This document shows, piece by piece, positions 1 through 4,843 of a stretch of DNA of 8,706 nucleotides (positions are counted from its first letter, which is position 1; each line of letters begins with the position of its first letter). The position numbers and the translations under genes are program-made. Under the pieces are notes generated by a model, which worked only from the letters and a program-made list of their open reading frames with translations, did not search any database and was not told where the DNA came from. Source of the DNA: Xanthomonas cassavae CFBP 4642 (GTDB lineage Bacteria; Pseudomonadota; Gammaproteobacteria; Xanthomonadales; Xanthomonadaceae); assembly GCF_000454545.1 (NCBI RefSeq), contig NZ_CM002139.1, positions 4,773,052 to 4,781,757 of the forward strand. Reading direction: 5' to 3'.

Positions 1-1512
1 TGGTACTACTTCCGCGTCGATTTCCCGCATGACGGCCCCAGCGTAAAGGGCACCTTTACAGGTGGTCACGTCGCCAGCGCGTCCGAGTTCAAGAAGCGCC
101 TGATCTCCCTGGCCGCCGGCGCCATGTTCACCGGTACCGGCCACCAGCTAGACCGCCTGATCGAAGAGCAGACCGAGGCAATCAAGACGGTCGACGCCAT
201 CGACTTCGTGGGCTACAGCAAGGAACACCGCGCCTACCTGCTCGGCGATATGGCCGTGCGCGACGGCGAGCTGGTGACGGCCAACGAAGAGGACTACTTC
301 GAGTTCGACAAGCTGCGCTTGAAGACCACGCAGAAGTCCATCCGCTTGGAGATTCAGCGCGACGCTGAGGCGTTTCGCACCGACTGGCTGCCCTGGCTGT
401 GGCTGTGCTTCGGCACCCACGGCATGGTGGCGCTCACGTTCTGGTTTGGCTCGCTGTTCGCCGAGCAGATCCGCACCGCGCACAAGAGCTTCCCGTTCCT
501 CGAAGCGACCGGCGAAGCGGGTGCAGGCAAGACCACGCTGCTGACCTTCCTGTGGAAGCTGCTGGCCAGGTCCGACTATGAGGGCTTCGACCCGGCCAAG
601 TCGTCCAAGGCCGGCCGCGCCCGCGCCATGGGCCAGGTGTCCGGCATGCCGGTGGTGCTGCTGGAGGCCGATCGCAATGAGCCAGACAAGTCACACGCCA
701 AGACGTTCGAGTGGGACGAGCTCAAGGACTTTTTCGGCGGCGGCACCCTGGCCACACGTGGCGTGCGCAACGGCGGCAACGAGACCTACGAGCCTCCGTT
801 CCGCGGCACCATCGTGATCAGCCAGAACGCTGCAGTGGATGCCTCCGAGGCGATCCTGACCCGTATCGTCAAGCTGCACTTCAAGCGGCCGAACGTCACC
901 ACGGAAAGTCGCATCGCCGCCGACAACCTCAATGCCCTGCAGGTCGAAGAGCTGAGTCACTTTCTGGTGCGCGCGGTACGCCAGGAGCGCGCCATCCTGG
1001 ACCTATTCGCCGAACGGGTGAAGATGTTCGAAGGCAAGCTGCGCGCCCAGCCAGAGCTGCGCCTGGAGCGCGTCATCAAGAACCACGCGCAGATGCTCGC
1101 GCTATTCGACTGCCTGCGCCTGGTCCTCACCATCCCCGACGACATGGTCGAGAAAACACGCCTGGCACTGCTGGACATGGCCCTGGAGCGACAGAAAGCG
1201 ATCAGCGCCGACCATGCCCTGGTCAATGAGTTCTGGGAGGTCTACGAGTACCTCGAGGCGACCGGCCACGGCAAAGCCGTGGTCAATCACAGCCGCGACG
1301 CGCAGCGCATCGCCATCAACCTCAACCACTTCGCCGCACGCGCAGCGCAGTTCAGCCAGGGCGTGCCGGATCTGAAGGTGCTGCGAGCGCTGCTGAGCGA
1401 TTCGCGCCGGCACAAGTTCATCGGTGCCAACGTGGCCGTCAACAGTGCAGTCCTCAAAGACGAGCACAGCGGCTCCGGTACCACCGTTAAGTGCTGGGTG
1501 TTCGCCAAATGA
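1..1512 (+). CDS. Phage replication ATPase (primase/helicase type), C-terminal 503 aa, 5' partial
   Basis: The frame is open from base 1, so the true start lies outside the window; the ATG at 124 is internal. Seen: a Walker A motif GEAGAGKTT at 511-537 (residues 171-179 of this fragment), a hydrophobic Walker B-like strand VVLLEAD near 652-672, and a sensor-like TIVISQN followed by LTRIVKLHF, which may hold an arginine finger. Together these indicate a P-loop helicase core of the kind found at the end of phage and satellite primase/helicase proteins. TOPRIM or primase domains would be upstream and are not visible. From about 1231 the protein carries a separate C-terminal domain ending TVKCWVFAK. 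The same domain ends the KilA-N protein at 3196-4017 and survives as a relic at 1840-2040. The stop overlaps the next start (ATGA, 1509-1512). Probable role: unwinding at the phage origin. The ATPase call is firm; the exact family is inferred from motif layout. Confidence 0.85.
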   Translation, partial: WYYFRVDFPHDGPSVKGTFTGGHVASASEFKKRLISLAAGAMFTGTGHQLDRLIEEQTEAIKTVDAIDFVGYSKEHRAYLLGDMAVRDGELVTANEEDYFEFDKLRLKTTQKSIRLEIQRDAEAFRTDWLPWLWLCFGTHGMVALTFWFGSLFAEQIRTAHKSFPFLEATGEAGAGKTTLLTFLWKLLARSDYEGFDPAKSSKAGRARAMGQVSGMPVVLLEADRNEPDKSHAKTFEWDELKDFFGGGTLATRGVRNGGNETYEPPFRGTIVISQNAAVDASEAILTRIVKLHFKRPNVTTESRIAADNLNALQVEELSHFLVRAVRQERAILDLFAERVKMFEGKLRAQPELRLERVIKNHAQMLALFDCLRLVLTIPDDMVEKTRLALLDMALERQKAISADHALVNEFWEVYEYLEATGHGKAVVNHSRDAQRIAINLNHFAARAAQFSQGVPDLKVLRALLSDSRRHKFIGANVAVNSAVLKDEHSGSGTTVKCWVFAK

Positions 1513-2040
1513 GCGGATCAGCATTGCTCGTTGCAAACCTGCAGATCCGGCGCGATGCCGCTAGCCGGTACTGTCTCAACGACCTGCACCAAGCGGCCGG
1601 TGGAGAGGTCCGGCATAGTCCCAACCGCTTCACGCGGGCCAACACGTTCCAGTCACTGGTCACCGAGCTAACGCCAGAAATGGCGTTTGCTCCCTTCGCG
1701 TCGATCCGGGGCGGCATGGCGCCGGGTACCTATGTCGTCAAGGAATTGGTTTACGTCTACGCAATGTGGATCTCGCCACGCTTCCACGTTGAGGTCATCC
1801 GGGCCTATGACGCCCTGGTAGTCCCAAAATCGAGAAGCAATGGCCGCGTGCCGGCCGATGTTCGCGGCGCGTGCGGCGCATTTTGGCCAGAACGTGCCCG
1901 ACCTGAAGATTTTGCGTTCGCTATTGGGCGACTCACGCCGCCACAAGCTGCTGGCGGCGAACACCGCCGTCAACAGCGCGGTACTCAAGGACGCCCTGGG
2001 CACCGGGCAGACGGTGAAGTGCTGGGTGTTCAACAAATGA
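1509..2040 (+). pseudogene. KilA-N module 1 fused out of frame to a relic C-terminal domain
   Basis: The start overlaps the helicase stop by ATGA. Codons from 1509 to about 1820 encode a KilA-N DNA-binding domain: LQIRRD, RYCLNDLHQ, GTYVVKELVYVYAMWISP and VIRAYDAL. Homology in this frame then stops. From about 1840 a different frame (+1) encodes FAARAAHFGQNVPDLKIL through TVKCWVFNK and a TGA at 2038-2040. That is the last ~60 residues of the domain that ends the helicase, with about 70-75% identity by eye. The simplest reading is that a deletion removed the middle of a KilA-N protein and put its ends out of frame. The KilA-N frame itself stays open to 2849, giving a 446-codon ORF, but everything after the junction reads the relic in the wrong frame and then the antisense of the 2046-2540 gene. 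A truncated product with a working DNA-binding domain is still possible. Confidence 0.7.
1670..1687. repeat. Inverted repeat inside KilA-N module 1
   Basis: AACGCCA at 1670-1676 and its perfect complement TGGCGTT at 1681-1687 flank GAAA. It lies in the variable loop between the N-terminal KilA-N strand and GTYVVKELVY. Modules 2 and 3 carry inverted repeats of different sequence at the equivalent place. Confidence 0.6.
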
Positions 2041-2045
2041 CAGCC

Positions 2046-2540
2046 CTATACCAGCGCGTAAAGAAACTTCTCCCATCGGCGCAGTGGTCTGGCGTAGTCC
2101 GTGAAGCCATGGCGGCGGACGTTGTTGTTATATGCCGGCATGCGGAGACCTTGGACTACCGGAATACTTTTCTCGCTGGCCTTTCCAAAGGCCGCGTCCA
2201 ACTGCTCCAACGTCAGATCCTTGGCTCGCGCCTTGAGGCGCAGGAAGCTACGAATCAGCTCGGCATGGATGACTGCCTTGCCCCTGAAGTCGTAGACCTT
2301 TTCGGCGAGTGCGAAGGCACCAACGAGAAATCCGGCGACCGTCACAACGACCGAGTTCGGACTGAAGATCGTCACGAAAGCCGCACTACCTGCAAGCAAC
2401 GACAGGAACGCGATGCCCTTCGACACGCGCTCATAGAAGCGTTGATTCAGCACGCTGATCTCGATAGCGAAATCGAGATCGAGGAGCGCTTCCCCTTTGG
2501 TGCGGCTGTAGTTGGTAGGTGTGGTGCGCGGCATACGCAT
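2046..2540 (-). CDS. Two-TM membrane protein, SLATT-like, possible lysogen-expressed cargo
   Basis: 164 aa starting at 2540; MRMPRTT offers a second ATG two codons later. The ribosome site TAGGAG (2550-2545) suits either start. About 40 N-terminal residues with a predicted helix (LDFAIEISVLNQRFYERVSK) lead to two adjacent hydrophobic segments, near residues 42-59 (GIAFLSLLAGSAAFVTIF) and 64-81. A charged cytosolic helical tail (KVYDFRGKAVIHAELIRSF, then LKARAKDLTLEQL) follows. This helix-2TM-helix plan is that of the SLATT family, pore-type effectors in nucleotide-signalled and RT-linked defence systems. No nucleotide-sensing partner is visible here, so defence or superinfection exclusion is inference. 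It runs against all neighbouring phage genes, and its stop lies 5 bp from the relic stop at 2040. The gene looks inserted between two KilA-N modules. A plain phage membrane protein remains possible. Confidence 0.65.
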   Translation of the reverse strand: MRMPRTTPTNYSRTKGEALLDLDFAIEISVLNQRFYERVSKGIAFLSLLAGSAAFVTIFSPNSVVVTVAGFLVGAFALAEKVYDFRGKAVIHAELIRSFLRLKARAKDLTLEQLDAAFGKASEKSIPVVQGLRMPAYNNNVRRHGFTDYARPLRRWEKFLYALV

Positions 2541-2547
2541 GCATCTC

Positions 2548-2685
2548 CTATTCGGGCTCGTCGCGGTCGCCGTCCTGCTGCTGCTCGCGCTCTGGCACCG
2601 GGTTGCGAAACGGCGGGGTCACGTGACCGTGCTTGTGATCGGAATCGCGATTGCCGTTGCGGTCGTTGTCTGGAATCCAGTTCAT
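2548..2685 (-). CDS. Small polar ORF (45 aa) directly upstream of the SLATT-like gene
   Basis: ATG at 2685-2683, stop TAG at 2550-2548. The stop lies inside the ribosome site of the next gene, which suggests translational coupling. The product is extremely hydrophilic and rich in Asp, Asn, Arg, His and Glu (MNWIPDNDRNGNRDSDHKHG at the start, a QQQ run and an acidic end). No family recognised. About 80% of third positions are G or C, slightly better than the opposing frame. An AGGGGG ribosome site about 6-7 bases before the ATG lies in the stem of a long hairpin. The opposite strand encodes an equally open hydrophobic ORF (ATG 2539), and the two readings are mirror images. The minus reading is preferred for its spacing and operon position. 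It could be a regulator or antitoxin-like partner of the membrane protein; that is conjecture. Confidence 0.45.
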   Translation of the reverse strand: MNWIPDNDRNGNRDSDHKHGHVTPPFRNPVPEREQQQDGDRDEPE

Positions 2686-2691
2686 GGTCGG

Positions 2692-2742
2692 CCCCCTGGG
2701 GTCGGATGGGTGGTTGGCACCTCCATCCTAGGCCCCAGGGGG
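2692..2742. promoter_or_regulatory. Long inverted repeat in front of the leftward operon
   Basis: CCCCCTGGGG at 2692-2701 is perfectly complementary to CCCCAGGGGG at 2733-2742. Inside it, GGATGG pairs with CCATCC and GTG with CAC, giving a layered hairpin with a small loop. The minus-strand AGGGGG ribosome site of the 45-aa ORF is part of the outer arm. Each arm is also nearly palindromic on its own, and the arms are about 41 bp centre to centre, so a pair of protein-binding sites is an alternative. There is no T-run, so it is not an intrinsic terminator. The rest of 2743-2845 shows no gene and no clear promoter. Confidence 0.55.
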
Positions 2743-2845
2743 TCGGCCGCCAATATCACGTGCGCGCGAGGCGAACGACCCAACCACAAGCTGTAGGCGC
2801 CCTCCGCACAGCACTTCGGCTATGGCCTGCCAGCTTGGAAATATC

Positions 2846-3199
2846 ATGAACAGTCACCTCCCGCTGGTAGTAGACAACCTGCAAATCCGGCGTGACGGCG
2901 CTGGCCGTTACTGCCTCAATGATCTGCACCAAGCCAGTGGTGGGGCCAAGCGGCACCAGCCTGCCAATTGGTTGCGGTTACAACAAACCACTGAACTGAT
3001 TGCCGAGGTGGGGGACGTCCTCAGATCTGAGGAGGCGTTCCTCAGATCTGAGGAACGGGATGAACCCCTGGTCGTACTACAGGGCGGTTTCACGCAAGGC
3101 ACCTACGCCATTAAGGAATTGGTCTACGCCTACGCCATGTGGATCAGCCCGCGCTCGCCAGAAATGGTCTCAGCCCCAGCGAGGTTGATTCAGTCATGA
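2846..3199 (+). CDS. KilA-N module 2, truncated (DNA-binding domain only)
   Basis: 117 aa. ATG at 2846 is chosen over the in-frame ATG at 2822 because MNSHLPLVVDNLQIRRD lines up with the starts of the other two modules; a weak GGAA lies a few bases upstream. The KilA-N domain reads RYCLNDLHQASGG, NWLRLQQTTELI and GTYAIKELVYAYAMWISPR. It then ends abruptly, without the FHLDVINAYD strand, in an unrelated tail (SPEMVSAPARLIQS). The C-terminal effector domain of the third module is missing. The stop overlaps the next start (ATGA, 3196-3199), so translation still couples to the intact copy. The DNA-binding part is nearly complete, so it could act as a competitor or be a decaying duplicate. The variable loop carries two perfect palindromes that encode LRSEE twice. 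Confidence 0.7.
   Translation: MNSHLPLVVDNLQIRRDGAGRYCLNDLHQASGGAKRHQPANWLRLQQTTELIAEVGDVLRSEEAFLRSEERDEPLVVLQGGFTQGTYAIKELVYAYAMWISPRSPEMVSAPARLIQS
2874..3003 (+). repeat. Direct repeat, copy A (KilA-N 5' half)
   Basis: Roughly 130 bases encoding DNLQIRRD through TTELI match 3227-3356 with about 14 differences by eye (close to 89% identity), offset by 353 bp. This indicates a recent duplication of the KilA-N 5' half and a possible substrate for recombination. Confidence 0.7.
3019..3053. repeat. Two tandem perfect palindromes, 21 bp apart, inside KilA-N module 2
   Basis: CCTCAGATCTGAGG occurs at 3019-3032 and again at 3040-3053. The second extends to a 20-bp perfect palindrome, GTTCCTCAGATCTGAGGAAC (3037-3056), and the first to 16 bp. 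Centre-to-centre distance is 21 bp, two helical turns and exactly seven codons, so they read in frame as LRSEE-AF-LRSEE. The layout is that of a double operator. Confidence 0.75.
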
Positions 3200-4017
3200 A
3201 CACCTATCCCACTCCATTGATGGTCGCCAACTTCCAAATCCGGCGTGACGGTGCTGGCCGTTATTGCCTCAATGATCTGCACCAAGCCAGTGGCGGGGCC
3301 AAGCGCCACCAACCCTCCAATTGGTTGCGTTTGCAGCAAACTACTGAGCTGATTCGTGTCTTGAAAGCCCGTGGAGCGCTATCCGATCCAAAATGTGAGG
3401 TTCAAATCCTCATATCTGAGGATTTAAAACCAGTTGAAACCACTGAGGGGCGGTATGGCGGTGTCTACGCCGTCAAGCAATTGGTGTACGCCTTTGCAAT
3501 GTGGATCTCACCCGAGTTCCATTTGGACGTAATCAACGCCTACGACACCCTGGTGACCCAGGGCACCGCCCCGGCTGAACCCATGCAACCTGCCGCGCTG
3601 CATGACACCCGCTCCCAGGTGGTGGCCCGCCTGTACCGCGCCCGCGGTGCGGCCGAGCAGCAGGCCCAATTTGAGCATGCAGTCCAACTCTCGCTGACCT
3701 TGGGCCTGCCTGCCCCGGAACTGCCACCCTGCCTGCCGCTGGCCCATACGCTGGAAAGCGCCCAAGCCCAGTTCTGGGCCGTGGTGAGTGCCCTGCAAAG
3801 CACCGGCCATGACATCAACCATGCCCGCGCGGCAGGCCATCTGGCACTCAATCTGCGCCAAGTGCAGCAACTGGCGGCCAGCACTGGGTTATCCCTGCCC
3901 ACCCCACGGAGCCTGCATGGCGCATTGCGTGCCAGCCCCTATTTTGTCCGCGCCAACTGGGCGTGCAATAGCGTTATTGCGAACAAAATCGTCAAATGCT
4001 GGGTGTTTGCGAAATGA
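3196..4017 (+). CDS. KilA-N domain protein, intact (antirepressor-type phage regulator)
   Basis: 273 aa from the ATG at 3196; an upstream ATG at 3139 reads module 2 coding sequence and is rejected. The KilA-N DNA-binding domain covers about residues 8-120 (FQIRRDGAGRYCLNDLHQ, NWLRLQQTTELI, GVYAVKQLVYAFAMWISPEF, VINAYDTLV). A proline- and alanine-rich linker with a helical stretch (VVARLYRARGAAEQQAQFEHAV) follows. The C-terminal domain at about residues 192-273 starts QFWAVVSALQSTGH and ends IVKCWVFAK. That domain is shared with the helicase at 1-1512, a case of phage domain shuffling. KilA-N proteins are phage and large-DNA-virus DNA-binding regulators, often antirepressors. This gene and module 2 look lower in GC than the flanking genes, which suggests separate acquisition. 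It is the last gene before the RNA-rich leader. Confidence 0.85.
   Translation: MNTYPTPLMVANFQIRRDGAGRYCLNDLHQASGGAKRHQPSNWLRLQQTTELIRVLKARGALSDPKCEVQILISEDLKPVETTEGRYGGVYAVKQLVYAFAMWISPEFHLDVINAYDTLVTQGTAPAEPMQPAALHDTRSQVVARLYRARGAAEQQAQFEHAVQLSLTLGLPAPELPPCLPLAHTLESAQAQFWAVVSALQSTGHDINHARAAGHLALNLRQVQQLAASTGLSLPTPRSLHGALRASPYFVRANWACNSVIANKIVKCWVFAK
3227..3356 (+). repeat. Direct repeat, copy B (KilA-N 5' half)
   Basis: Partner of the repeat at 2874-3003. The similarity fades after TTELI, in the variable loop that carries the palindromes. Confidence 0.7.
3404..3425. repeat. Inverted repeat inside KilA-N module 3
   Basis: AAATCCTCA (3404-3412) and TGAGGATTT (3417-3425) flank TATC. The core CCTCATATCTGAGG is the module 2 palindrome with one changed base. 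A lone TGAGG half-site at 3396-3400 lies exactly 21 bp before the TGAGG at 3417, so this module once may also have had two copies. Confidence 0.65.
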
Positions 4018-4036
4018 GCGCTCTGGCACGTGTTGG

Positions 4037-4085
4037 AAATTTTAGGATTTTTTCGTTGACAGCGCCCCATGGACGGAGCAACCAT
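4037..4085 (+). promoter_or_regulatory. Possible promoter of the antisense-RNA leader
   Basis: A perfect -35 hexamer TTGACA at 4056-4061 is preceded by an A/T-rich UP-like tract (4037-4054). No good -10 box lies at the right distance: AACCAT at 18 bp is poor, and CATTAT is better but at 21 bp. Position just upstream of the first antisense target is what the model needs. Low confidence because of the -10. Confidence 0.35.
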
Positions 4086-4111
4086 TATCCCGTCGCCGCA
4101 AAATCGGCGGC

Positions 4112-4138
4112 CGGGATTGGCGTCCCGACTTCAAACGG
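4112..4138 (+). promoter_or_regulatory. Upstream target site of the C4/CI-type antisense RNA
   Basis: A hairpin CGGGA-TTGGCG-TCCCG (4112-4127) is followed by CAAACGG (4132-4138). The loop bases TTGGCGT (4117-4123) and CAAACGG are complementary to ACGCCAA (4268-4274) and CCGTTTG (4255-4261) of the downstream RNA. The same two target words recur, in the same order, at 4297-4303 and 4326-4332. This corresponds to the upstream target (seqA) in phage P4. Confidence 0.65.
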
Positions 4139-4144
4139 CGCAAT

Positions 4145-4176
4145 AGCGCCCATCGACCGATGCCAGGCGCTTTTTT
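4145..4176 (+). terminator. Intrinsic terminator in the leader
   Basis: AGCGCC (4145-4150) pairs with GGCGCT (4166-4171), with an inner stem CATC-GACC-GATG, followed by six T (4171-4176). It lies between the upstream antisense target and the RNA core, so it can end KilA-N transcripts and also stop leader transcripts early, as in P4 immunity. Confidence 0.7.
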
Positions 4177-4216
4177 CTCGCCCAGCGTTCGCTCGGGTGC
4201 GTGCCTGCCAGTTCTA

Positions 4217-4290
4217 CGGCGGGCGGTGCGTGGGGGCCGCAAGGCCCGCCGGTTCCGTTTGTCCGGTACGCCAACCCGCACCGTCCGCCA
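4217..4290 (+). ncRNA. C4/P4-CI-type antisense (immunity) RNA
   Basis: The core folds by hand into a closed three-way junction. P1 is 4218-4230 with 4277-4289, 13 pairs including one G-U. P2 is GGGCC-GCAA-GGCCC (4234-4247) with a GNRA loop. P3 is 4248-4252 with 4263-4267 (one G-U), with a ten-base loop TTCCGTTTGT (4253-4262). The P3 loop is complementary over nine bases to ACAAACGGA (4325-4333), which includes the ribosome site of the next gene, and over seven bases to 4132-4138. The junction word ACGCCAA (4268-4274) is complementary to TTGGCGT at both 4117-4123 and 4297-4303. Two antisense words, each matching targets before and after the RNA, is the known scheme of c4 RNA (phages P1/P7) and CI RNA (P4), which have a similar size of roughly 70-80 nt. 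The ends are approximate and assume processing from the leader. One translation of this region resembles proteins annotated as phage Ash family, which overlap such RNAs (from memory). Confidence 0.75.
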
Positions 4291-4340
4291 CCCCGATTGG
4301 CGTCGGGGCGGCGGACTCCAAACTACAAACGGAGTTCCGC
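4283..4340 (+). promoter_or_regulatory. Downstream antisense target and switchable ribosome-site hairpin
   Basis: GTCCGCC (4283-4289) pairs with GGCGGAC (4310-4316) and CCCCGA (4291-4296) with TCGGGG (4303-4308), making a strong hairpin with loop TTGGCG. Alternatively GCGGACTCC (4311-4319) pairs with GGAGTTCCGC (4331-4340, one bulge), which hides the GGAG ribosome site. The two folds use the same bases and exclude each other. P1 of the antisense RNA also competes for 4283-4289. The antisense loop can cover 4325-4333 directly. Confidence 0.6.
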
Positions 4341-4559
4341 ATGTCCTACGACGCTCAAGAAGCGCCGGCCGCTGCCGCGCGCCAGATCGCCCACTATTTC
4401 GGCCTGATCGCCGACACCCTCGACTGGAACCACACAGCCTGGCTCGCCCTGCAGGCGAAGCTGCAGGCCGGCGGCAAGGCGCCTGAAGCGCTGACCCTGG
4501 CCGACGTTGCCGCGGCCATTGCGACGATCAACGCCGACCAGGCCGAGGTGCGCCAATGA
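4341..4559 (+). CDS. Small phage protein, first gene under the antisense-RNA leader
   Basis: 72 aa starting MSYDAQEAPAAAARQIAHYF, with GGAG at 4331-4334, six bases before the ATG. Mostly helical and alanine-rich, with no signal or membrane segment; no family recognised. Its place directly after a C4/CI-type RNA is that of icd in P1 and kil in P4, host-inhibition genes, but the sequence gives no independent support for such a role. The frame is open upstream to an ATG at 4014 that overlaps the KilA-N stop (ATGA). That would give a 181-aa Ash-like reading through the RNA and terminator. The short start is preferred because its ribosome site is exactly what the antisense RNA can cover. Confidence 0.7.
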   Translation: MSYDAQEAPAAAARQIAHYFGLIADTLDWNHTAWLALQAKLQAGGKAPEALTLADVAAAIATINADQAEVRQ

Positions 4560-4843
4560 GCCGCCGCGCCCTGGTCAAGACCCAACGCATCGCCCCTGGC
4601 GTCTACCTGAGCTTGCAAGCCCGCAGCCAGGACGTGCTCGCCGAGCTGTATGCAGATGGCCTGCACGACCGTGCGCCGGTGCTGTTTGCCTGCAGCGTCA
4701 TCGAAACACCTTCCGACGTAGTCCTCGTTGGTGACGGGACCGGCCTGGTCATCGGTTCGATGCACGTGGTGATGCCCGAAGCCGATGCTGCTTCGCTGAG
4801 CGAATGGATGATTGCCCGCCTGCCTGTCTTGGAGGTGGCCTGA
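4556..4843 (+). CDS. Small phage protein, unknown function
   Basis: 95 aa; its ATG overlaps the previous stop (ATGA, 4556-4559). It begins basic (MSRRALVKTQRIAPGVYLSL), then has an alternating strand-rich core (APVLFACSVI, DVVLVGDGTGLVIGSMHVVM) and a C-terminal helix. It looks like a compact alpha/beta protein. There is no catalytic motif, signal peptide or transmembrane segment. Overlap with both neighbours indicates one operon with coupled translation. Confidence 0.7.
   Translation: MSRRALVKTQRIAPGVYLSLQARSQDVLAELYADGLHDRAPVLFACSVIETPSDVVLVGDGTGLVIGSMHVVMPEADAASLSEWMIARLPVLEVA

Noticed and set aside
148..483. Minus-strand ORFs opposite the helicase, integrase and KilA-N genes
   Set aside because: They have no recognisable motifs, oppose well-supported genes and are expected in high-GC DNA.
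1509..2849. A single 446-aa gene covering KilA-N module 1 to module 2
   Set aside because: Only the first ~104 codons match a family. The rest reads the relic C-terminal domain in the wrong frame and then the antisense of the leftward gene. Its stop overlapping the next ATG appears to be chance.
3150..3195. Leftover of a C-terminal domain end in the odd tail of module 2
   Set aside because: TCGCCAGAAATGG resembles TCGCCAAATGAGC at other module ends, but the match is too short to be meaningful.
4014..4050. Start of a fourth KilA-N module (reading MSALARVGNFRIF, like MSGSALLVANLQIR)
   Set aside because: Only about a dozen residues, with no RYCLNDLHQ motif following; too short to support.
4014..4559. 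A 181-aa Ash-like protein starting in an ATGA overlap with the KilA-N stop
   Set aside because: The frame runs through an intrinsic terminator and a well-folded RNA with base-paired covariation. Proteins so annotated typically overlap C4/CI RNAs. The shorter start at 4341 has the regulated ribosome site. Not excluded outright.
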